Of a stretch of 64,000 nt of DNA, positions 11,829-21,300 are shown one piece after another. The position numbers were made by a program, and so were the translations under genes. Position 1 is the first letter of the stretch, and each line of letters starts with the position of its first letter. The stretch lies in contig JASANG010003435.1 in assembly GCA_030248215.1 (NCBI GenBank), forward strand, positions 34,087 through 98,086. The letters run 5' to 3'. The notes beneath the pieces are model-generated. The model was not told where the DNA came from. It made no database searches and saw only the letters and a program-made list of their open reading frames with translations. The stretch comes from Enoplolaimus lenunculus. Taxonomy: Eukaryota; Nematoda; Enoplea; Enoplida; Thoracostomopsidae.

Positions 11829-13370
11829 GGCTCGAAGCTGTCCCGGCTGTGTCAACCGACCCAGCAAAAACATAGGCTCAAAGCTGTACCGGTTGTCCTG
11901 CCCGACCCAGCAAAAACATAGGCTCGAAGCCGTCCCGGCTGTCTCGACCGACCTAGCAAAAACATAGGCTCGAAGCAGTACCGGCTGTCCCGCCCGACCC
12001 AGCAAAAACATAGGCACTACGCTGTCCCGACGTACCCTACAAAAACACACGCTTGAAGCTGTCCCTTCTGTCCGCCCGACCCAGCAAAAACATAGGCTCG
12101 AAGCTGTCCCGGCTGTTCCGACCGACCCAACGAAAACACACGCTCGAAGAAGCTGTCCCGGCTGTCCTGGCCGACCCAGCATAAACATAGGCTCGAAGCT
12201 GACCCGGCAGACCCAACGAAAACACACGCTCGAAGCTGTCCTGGCGTTCCCAACCGACCCAGCAAAAATTAGGCTCGAAGCTTTCCCGGCTGTCCCACCC
12301 GACACAGCAAAAACAGAGGGTTGAAGCTGTCCCGGCTGTCCCACCCGACTCAGGAAAAACATAGGCTCGAAGCTGTCCCGACTGTCCCGACCGACCCAAC
12401 GAAAACACACGCTCGATGCTGTCCGGCTGTCCCGACCGACCCAACAAAAACACACGCATGAAGCAGTCCCAGCTGTCCGCCCGATCCAGCAAAATCATAG
12501 GCTCGAAACTGTCCCGGCTGTCCCAACCGACCCAACGAAAACACACACTCGAAGCTGTCCCGGCTGTCTTCACCGACCCAGCATAAACATAGGCTCGAAG
12601 CTGTCCCGGCCGACCCAACGAAAACACACGCTCGAAGTTGTCCTGGCGTTCCCAACCGACCCAGCAAAAATTAGGCTCGAAGCTTTCCCGGCTGTCCCAC
12701 CCGACCCAGCAAAAACAGAGGGTTGAAGCTGTCCCGGCTGTCCCACCCGACCGAGGAAAAACATGGGCTCAAAGCTGTCCTGGCTGTCCAGCAAATCATA
12801 GGCTTGAAGCTGTTTCGGCTGTCCCACCAGACCCATCAAAAACACAGACTCGAAGCTGTCCCGGCTGTCCCAACATACCCAACGAAAACACACGCTCGAA
12901 GCTATCCCGGCTGTCCCGCCCAACCCAGCAAAGCATAGACTCGAAGCTGTCCCGGCTGTCCCACCCGACCCAGCAAAAACACAGGCTCAAAGCTGTTCCG
13001 GTTGTACCGACCGACCCAACGAAAACACACGCTCGAAGCTGTCCCTGCTGTCCCGCACGACCCAGCAAAAACATAGGCCCGAAGCTGTTCTGGCTGTCCC
13101 ATCCGACCCAGGAAAAACCTGGGCCCGAAGCCGTCCCGACTGTCCCACCCGACCCAGCAAAACATAGGCTCGAAGCTGTCCGGGCTGTCCTGCTTGACCC
13201 AGTAAAAACATAGACTCGAAGCTGTCCCGGCTTTCCCGCCGACCCAGGAAAAACATAGGCCCGAAGCTGCCCCAGCTGTCCCACCTGACTCAGCAAAGAT
13301 AGGCTCGAAGCTGTCGCGGCTGCCCCCCCCCCCGACCTTGCAAAAACATAGGCTCGAAGTTGTCCCTCCG
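11829..13370. repeat. 46-bp minisatellite, about 33 copies (right arm)
   Basis: Successive GGCTCGAAGCTG starts at 11829, 11875, 11921 and 11967 give a 46-bp period. Units share CTCGAAGCTGTCCCGGCTGT and end ACCCAGCAAAAACATA. Copies diverge by a few bases and small indels. Long overlapping open frames on both strands arise from the repeat and are not treated as genes. Confidence 0.92.
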
Positions 13371-13836
13371 TTCAAGCACAAATATATGGGCAAGAGTGCT
13401 GTCATGCTGCTGTCCGCGGGAAAACGGGACGCCCCTCAGAGTAACATTGACCCAAAGAACTGTCTCCGCCTTGCCTCATAAATGAAAATAGCTAGCAGTT
13501 ATATAGCAAAATAATTAACTGCATTTCAGCGACTTTTATATATCTAAATTTGCGATCAATGAAAATTTTAGGTAGTCAATCTACCGAAAAAATTTAAGCT
13601 TAGTTTTGAAGTAAAAATTTCGAAACTGAAATAAATTCTTTCTTTGGTCTTTGGGCCATTTCTTCCCTATAGGTAAAAGCAACCGTGGCCTGTGGGGCGG
13701 CCTATCTGCCCCGACCCACGGGGGCCTCGTGTCCTACTTCCAGCTTTGCTTCAAACTAAAGGTGAACGCATGAACCCAAGCCAAATCAAAGGCGTTAATT
13801 TAGCCTACGCGACCCATCGAACCTATGACATGCTGT

Positions 13837-14215
13837 GGCCAATGTATTTATAAAGGCCACAACCTTGGTATAAGCATACTCCTAAGCCTAAACTAATGCC
13901 CGAGCCAAAGCCTAAAGCGTAAAAATAAGCATGTAATTAAGCCTAAGTCCAAGCACAAATGCAAAACTAATCTAAAGCTTAGCCTTACTCTATGCTCCGC
14001 CCCTGATCTATACATGGGCCCAAATAGTAGGGGCCCATGTAAATATCAGGGGCGGAACGTTTTTGTGTGGGACTAGAATAGAATAAAATTAAGCTTTAGA
14101 CTAGTTTTTTTGCTTAGCTTAGACTTAGGAATATGCTCATTCTTACGCTTAGGCTTAGACTTAGGCTTTGAAATGCTTTTATAGAACAGTTCCACACCTG
14201 TTCTTTGCAATGGCC
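13837..14215. mobile_element. Head-to-head pair of hAT-type MITEs
   Basis: Two CTTAGG-family copies, 13837-14021 (minus) and 14032-14215 (plus), face each other over about 10 bp, with GGCCC ends abutting. Together they form a large palindrome-like structure. Confidence 0.8.
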
Positions 14216-14937
14216 GTAGTAGGCATGGCCAAATGCAGCCCTCACAAAATATTTTTGAATAACCAAACATCTACTGTACATACGTAAGAACGTTTAAATC
14301 ATCGAAATTTTGAAACTTTGAGTCTTAGTAACCACAGCTTTATATTTTTAAAATTTATTTGACATTTAAAAATTTTGTGAAATTCTCATTTTTCATCAAC
14401 AATCTGAAATCCAGCCGGGTTTTTCGTTTCAATCTTAAAATCTAAGCAATATTAAAGCTGACATTTACAGTGTCTTAGCAGTTAAAGCTACTAAAATCAT
14501 TTTGCACAAGAGTATACAACTGGGAACATTCTGTGTTGAAAAAATGATGTCTGCACGCGTTTGCATTTTGTCCTTTTTTACGGCACCATAGGTTTGGGGA
14601 GACAGAAGTATAAAAGTTGTGACAAAAACATCGTAAAATGAGTGACAGCCGGGGTTGTCGTTGAACGCGTATATATGTTGTGTATAGATTATATGTTGTA
14701 TGCCAATCTGCTATTCAGGCCAATAGTAATTAGCATGGCTTACGACATAATATATACCAAGTATCAGGTGTCAAATTTTGGCAAACTTAACTTTGAACTC
14801 TGTCGTTCACTTTCACACCAAGTTCGATTTATTTATACAGCCAGTTTATATATGACACGTTTTGTTTTACATGTGTATAAATATGTACCTAAACAAGTAA
14901 TTGTCAAATTTTGCTACTTTCACTATGTGATATGGAC

Positions 14938-15119
14938 ACACTGGCGGATCCAGAGACACCCCCATCAAGAATTAAAACCAAAAATTTTGTATTAAGATTT
15001 AGTACTAAATTAAAATTTTGTTCAATGTTGCAGTTCGCTTCGCTCATAACTGTTTTTTACTATTAATAAATAATGCGCTCAACACCCTCGAGTATTAACG
15101 TTTCTGCATCCGCCACTGC
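14938..15119. mobile_element. GTGGCGGATC-TIR element
   Basis: CACTGGCGGATCCAGAG and the inverted CTGCATCCGCCACTGCGG bound an AT-rich 180-bp interior, just downstream of the JIP gene. Confidence 0.65.
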
Positions 15120-15256
15120 GGACCTGAGATATTTCACAACCGTTTTAACCAGACCTCTGACTTCCGTTTAAATTTCACTTGAAATGAAATAACTTCATGT
15201 GGGAAAGGATTAATAATTCAAGGCAAAATTTGACAATAATGTGATTCTTAATATGT

Positions 15257-15262
15257 TTTATT
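15257..15262 (-). promoter_or_regulatory. Poly(A) signal AATAAA of JIP gene
   Basis: A minus-strand AATAAA sits one base after the TGA stop, implying a very short 3' UTR. Confidence 0.5.
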
Positions 15263-15263
15263 G

Positions 15264-15336
15264 TCAATCTATAAATATATCTTCGGTCGGATGAGCAAAC
15301 GCCATGTATTCGTCGTATGATCGCCGAAATGCACGA
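15264..15336 (-). CDS. MAPK8IP: JIP gene exon 9: terminal PTB helix and kinesin-binding tail
   Basis: It encodes [13 protein letters not shown] and then [10 protein letters not shown] followed by TGA, homologous to [23 protein letters not shown] of JIP1. The Tyr of the vertebrate tail motif is Phe here. Confidence 0.9.
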
Positions 15337-18300
15337 CTAAACTATACAAAACATTGCATTAAAACAGCGTGATATAATAAATAAATGAATGTTTAAATGA
15401 ATAAATAAATAAACAAAAAATAAATAAAGCAAAAAATGTGAAAACTTATTTTTTCAAATTTCATTCTATTTCTGGTTATGTGGAATTAAATTCAATGGTC
15501 GATATTTTATTTTACTTACTCCTCATTTATTTGCGTTTATTGAATTTGTTAAATTTAAGACAATTTTGTATAAACATTGTCAGACATTTGGGCCAATGTA
15601 TACAGTAGTGCCGCAACAATAGTATAAGCGTATTTCTACCCCTAATCCTAAACCTAAGCCTTAGCAAAAAAAATAGTCTAAAGCTTAAGCTTACTCTATT
15701 GCAGTCACGCGGAAAAACGATCTGCCCATGATCTTGGCATAGGCCGGCATTCGACTGAATAATATAACTATTTTACTTACCCTATTGCATCGACAATAGG
15801 TTGAGTGCTTGAATTCGATAAAAACACGTGACACGCAAAACGTGGTAGCAACGGATGTTTGGTAATGAATCCGAAATACCTGAATCAAACGAGTTAAAAA
15901 TTGCCGACAGTTTGTGTACAACTCACTTTCGAACAATTTCCCAGAAAATTATTGACATTTTAGTATGACAAATTATGTTGAAAACTATAACAAATCGTGT
16001 CAAGTGCAAGACGATATTCAACCGTTATTAGTACTCCAAAATGCCATCCTTCAAAACGCTTTTTGTAAGTGGCGTCGCTGAAGCAAAACGCTAAGAACAA
16101 TATTTGTAAAATATGTTCCGTTTTAGCACCAACATAAACGCTTTATTCCAAACCGCGAAAAGTGGTTTGTATTTTGAATGTAATTTTTAGGTTGGCGATA
16201 TGCTTTTGATGACTTCCGGCGCCGGCCGTCAGCATACCACAACGCACGCTTATTAGCGCATTGAACAACATATCAATTTGTGAACTCAAATGTTTTTTGA
16301 CGTACGGTGCTGTCCGGCAGCGCACGACAAGTATAACGCTACCATTGAAGGTATTCAGTATTAAAAATATGTGATGTAAGAACGGTTGTTAATAGACAAA
16401 AACTTTAAATTTATTTTGTGAATTAATGAAAAACAATTTGAGAACTAAAATGAATTTTAAATTCGAGCCAAAACTAACCTGAGCTGTTTTGGATGTGCTC
16501 CGCAGAACGATATATTTTGAAGACTGTAGAAATAGTCAAAATTAGGACATTGAAACCACTGAAATTAAAAAACAATAGTTTACAAATTTTAACATAATTT
16601 AAACAATCTCATTGGCTGGGTTGCAAAGGCATGATTTTAGATTTTTATTTCGATTTTCGACTTGGAAGTTAATACTGAAATGAAGTCTGAATACGATTTT
16701 AACTGTAGAGCTGAAATTTGTCGAATTACACTATCGAACTTATGTTCATTCAAGTGAGAAATCGTGTCAAAAAATAAAACACTATTTAAACGCTTTTCGC
16801 ATTTCATGTTGCATCCTTTCAAAACATATTTTCCAAGAGCAGAAACTTAAATAAAGTCAAAAATGTGCACAATTTCAATGGCATTTGCAATAAAATCTGA
16901 AGTCTTTGAGGGAAACATAACATTTTCCGTTTCCTTCCCCTAACGGCGAAAAGTTTGGACGTTTAACCGAACGGAAATGTTACGTCATGCACGCCCGTCA
17001 CCTTCAAATCTTTCACGCAAAATATTTTTGACGCTGAAGACGAGAAACGGTCAAGCCCGTACCCAGCTCATCTTGTCAGACGCGGCTGAAAAAATTTTGG
17101 AGGCATACAAGGGTCTGCGATGATTTACAAGCAAGTTTAAAACTTTTCCAGGAGGCAGCAGATTTTATGACGTGGCTGAACCCCTGCCTCCTTATCGCTA
17201 TATATAAGCCGGGAAAAGGTTAACAAACTTGCAACTGCAAAACAACGTCTATGCATTAAATTAGGAATACTATAAATGGCTTACGTTACGTCGGGATTTG
17301 TCAATAATATGAATGCCACGAAACGAAACGTCAAGCAGGACGGAATGCGGGACAACGATTTCTTCCTTATTTTGGTACACATTTAGCACCTGAAAATTTC
17401 AAAATTAAAATTTAAAAATTCAAAAACTTAATTTTTGTAACTGATTAATGGGAGTTTAAGGATTCCGCCACACTGCATTTCCAAGTCCATGTGCATCGGC
17501 ATCTGCAAGTGCAGACTTCAGCTATTCAATGCATATACGCGATATGATCTGAACACTACGGCTCATATGCTCCAACACAATACCGCGTATCACCAGTTAG
17601 CGAAAGGATTTTAACCTGACGAACTCCTGCGACTGCGGATGACAAAAGTACTCGAGATGTAGAGCACATCAAATGCCAAAAATGTGCTGAATCAGGAACC
17701 TTAACATATACTGGTTCATCAGTTACAAGACTTATCACCAGCTGGTCGCAGGTGCTACACACATTCGAGAATACGAATCCAGGTCTTCAACCAGAATAAA
17801 AATATTATAGTCGGAACTGGAATTGATATTTTAACCTTTGTTAAATACTTTTCAATTATAAAAATAATTTTTTGCAAGTTTTATACAAAAGAAAATAGTT
17901 TGATTTAATTGTACTGTGAAATTTTTACCAGATCAATTTAAATTCGTACTTTAAGGCAAGAACGCTGTCAGTTTCCTAACTTCTCGGTACTGCCCTCAGG
18001 CGGAGTAAAGCCGTATTAAACGAAAGGTAACTTACCTTGTTAATAGCTTGAACCAGTACATCATTCCCTTTGTGATGCGCCACTTCAACAGTTCCCAATA
18101 ACGTTACATAAAATGTAGCCTTGTGTTCGAGACCAAGTTCTGAAACATTACAAAGAAATAATGCAGAAACAGTTGCATTCTGGATGCGGCCGGATATCCG
18201 GTTTCGGCTCCGGCAAAAAAATCGACATCTATCTCCTGCTGCGTATTTTAACTTGCCGGATATTTATTGCTGAAAATTGCGCCGGACCAGAACTGCAGTA

Positions 18301-21300
18301 TTACAGTGACTTGTGTGAGAAATAACAGAATTAAGCATACCAAAGAAAACAATTAAAGGTGACACTTATTCTTGACGGTGACGGACTGCGTAGCACGACA
18401 AGTATAGCGCCAACCTAATACGAAAATCCTTGTGAAAACAAAATGATAACAAATGTAGAGAAACAAATTCTCTAAAGCACGCCTAAATTAGCGTGATTGA
18501 GGTTTAATTTTTACTGAAATACGCACTTAAAATCACCCGGCTCCGTCAAAATAGTTTACAAACCGGTTCTGGCTCTGATATTTATTGGTATTCGGTCGCA
18601 CCCCTGTTTTCCACTTTGCTTCAGTATAAGTTATTCCCTACAGTAGAAGAACAGTGTTGATAAAATTTTAGTACCACATTAAAAAACATGGTGGGGGCCT
18701 CAAACACTAAACCGGCCTCAGTGGAAGCTCAATTATAGGATGGCACTGTACTTGAAGTGCGGCGCCGTACGTCAACGTCCGTCACCGTGTAGTGTCATAT
18801 GCGTGGCGCCGAGCGTCGGCGTACGTCACTGTGTAGTGTCGTACGTGATGGCAACGCGTACGATACTCCACGATAGCAGACAGTGATGTACAGCGACGGG
18901 CGATGACGCACGGCGACGTACGGCGCCAGATGCGGCGCCGTTCGTCGATGTCCGTCACCGTGTAGTGTCATATGCGTGGCGCCGAGCGTCGGCGTACGTC
19001 ACTGTGTAGTGTCGTACGGAGCGCAACGCGTACGATACTCCACGATAGCAGACAGTGATGTACAGCGACGAGCGATGACGCACGGCGACGTACGGCGCCA
19101 GATGCGGCGCCGTTCGTCGATGTCCGTCACCGTGTAGTGTCATAGGCGCGGCGCCGAGCGTCGACGTTCGGCACTGTGTAGTGTCGTACGCGAGCGCAAC
19201 GCGTAAAATACTCCACGATAGCAGACAGTGATGTACTGCTACGGGCGATGACGCACGGCGACGTACGGCGCCAGACACCTTTAAAATTGTTAAAAAGTAT
19301 CGCGCCCTTCCATTCTATGGTATTTTAACTCTTTGCCTGGTTCAAACAGGAACACAGTGGTGTGCGCTTAATACATTGACACATTTTAAATTAAAAAGAA
19401 AATAAAATTTAAATTTTTACTTAAACTTTGCATTGGACCGCATTCTTCTTCGAAATCAATCTCGAACGCGTAAGCGACTGGGAAAATGCCACGTTGTGCT
19501 GTTCGAAGGTTGACACCTAAAATGTATAGAAACGATATTTTACACTCAATCAAAAATTTAGTAAAAATACTATAGTGACGCCGAATTAGAGGGGTGGGCC
19601 TGATATTTATTTGGCATCTCCAGAGAGTACCTCCACTTGTTATTTGGTTACGGACTATGATTTATTTTTAACCCGCACTCTGCCACTCTTCGTTACTGAT
19701 ATATATCCTGTATTGCAACTATCCGTTGAATTAAACGTTTACTTGTTTTGTATCAAAAGCTAGAGCGATAATGCAAGGTTATACTTAGGAATATACTTTC
19801 AAAACTTAAGTATGTTTTAAAGATTCGAACTCACTCAACTTTATTTGGTCCCGGGTCATTTATGCATTAACATTTGGAATAAATGACATTTATGAACCCT
19901 AATTAGGGTTTAGGGACTCTATCCGCTTATGGACTTTTTAAGGATCCAGACTCCTATTGATTGAGACTGAAAATGGGGATCCTTCTCTCATTACCCCCCT
20001 CTTATTCGGTTCACTACAGTACAGAACTTTAATCCGGTAGGAAATTATTATAATTTATGGTATGGTTTCTACTCCTTCCGTAAAGATATGGAGGGAAAGT
20101 CCTCTCTCAATTAGTTATTTTTCAATTTCTTTTCACAATCATTAATTTTCCAATTTCTTTTCTCAATTATTTTTCTATTTTTCTCAATTATTTACTTTCT
20201 AATTTGTTTTTCTCAATTATTTATTATTGAATTTTTTTGTTAATTATTAATTTTATAAGTTCTTTTTCTCAATTAGATAATTTCTAATTTTTTTCTCAAT
20301 TATCTATTTTCTATTTTCTTTTTCTCAAATAATTGTTTTCTGATTTTCTTTTCGGTAATATATAGAGTGGCTGCGTCAATGTAGATCTATAGCCAATATA
20401 TACAGTGTATAGTTTAAAAACCTTTTGTCTCCTTTATGTTTTTTAAGAATTACGAGTATCATTCCTTTCCTTTTTCTATCCAGATTCATGAGAACATCTA
20501 CCCATGTTAATTATTGGCATCGGCACTTTGGGAAGACAAGGCGACTAGACGGTTAGAGACTCGGTGGCTTTCGTGTAGGCTTAAGCATAGTACGCCGACC
20601 CTTATAAGTAATAATGGCCAAAACAATCACAGTGACCCCTCACATATCAAAATAACAAAGATGGAAGGCTTAGGTTTAGGCTTTGGCTTTGCAGACAGAC
20701 CCTTGTAATTAATAACGGCCAGAAAATCGATATGACCCCTCACTTGCCAAAAATCAAAAGATGGAACGCTTAGGCTTAGGTTTAGGATTAGTAGGCACTC
20801 AGACCCTTGCAATTAATAAAAGCCAGAAAATCAATAGTTACCCTTTACTTACCAAGAAACCAAAGATCTTCCGCTTCATGCTCAACATATATCGGGTCAC
20901 CAACATCGAGTAATATTTCATCGTCGTGTCGTGGTATGAACTGATGAGTAGCCCTGTGCGTGGGTCGGAACGAATCCAGCCCTGTACCGCCGGTTGTACC
21001 ACAAGACGACACCCCAGAACTTTCGTCGTATGATAGATTTACTGAAAAAACGTTTGAATATTCTTTTAGAAGTATTGGCCAAGGGAACTTTGAAAGGCGT
21101 AACAGTAGTGTAAACATATTCCTAAACCTCAGCTTCAGCGTAGAGATAAGCCAATAACCTAAGCCTAATCGTAAGCGTAAAGCTAAAACTAAACCTCAGC
21201 TTCAGCGTTGGAATGAGTGTATAACAAAACCTAGGCGTAAGCCAACACCAAAACATAAGACAATAACTAAGCGAAAGCAAAAATTAGTTTAAAACTGAAA

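Larger units (their letters stand above)
11081..13452. mobile_element. 2.4-kb hAT-type non-autonomous element with minisatellite arms
   Basis: The ends are near-perfect inverted repeats of about 43 bp sharing ATGTTACTCTGAGGGGCGTC. The element is flanked by the 8-bp direct repeat caaagaac (11073-11080 and 13453-13460), the duplication size of hAT transposons. Inside, a left arm (about 11150-11425) and a right arm (about 11829-13370) carry the same minisatellite in opposite orientation, around a 0.4-kb centre. No transposase is visible. Related ends occur in the MITEs at 21077, 29740 and 37458. Confidence 0.85.

Noticed and set aside
11802-13405. Open frames of 80-217 codons on both strands through the minisatellite
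   Set aside because: They arise in several frames at once because the 46-bp unit lacks stops; units vary by indels, and no start, splice or domain evidence supports a protein.
14642-14995. 117-codon open frame just downstream of JIP
   Set aside because: It starts with a non-ATG codon, has strongly AT-driven composition (many Tyr, Phe, Ile, Val), and its end lies in the GTGGCGGATC element.
16637-16822. Minus-strand open frame between JIP exons 6 and 7, considered as an extra exon
   Set aside because: Exon 7 joins exon 6 in phase with uninterrupted PTB homology once the AATTTCAG acceptor is used, so no exon is needed.
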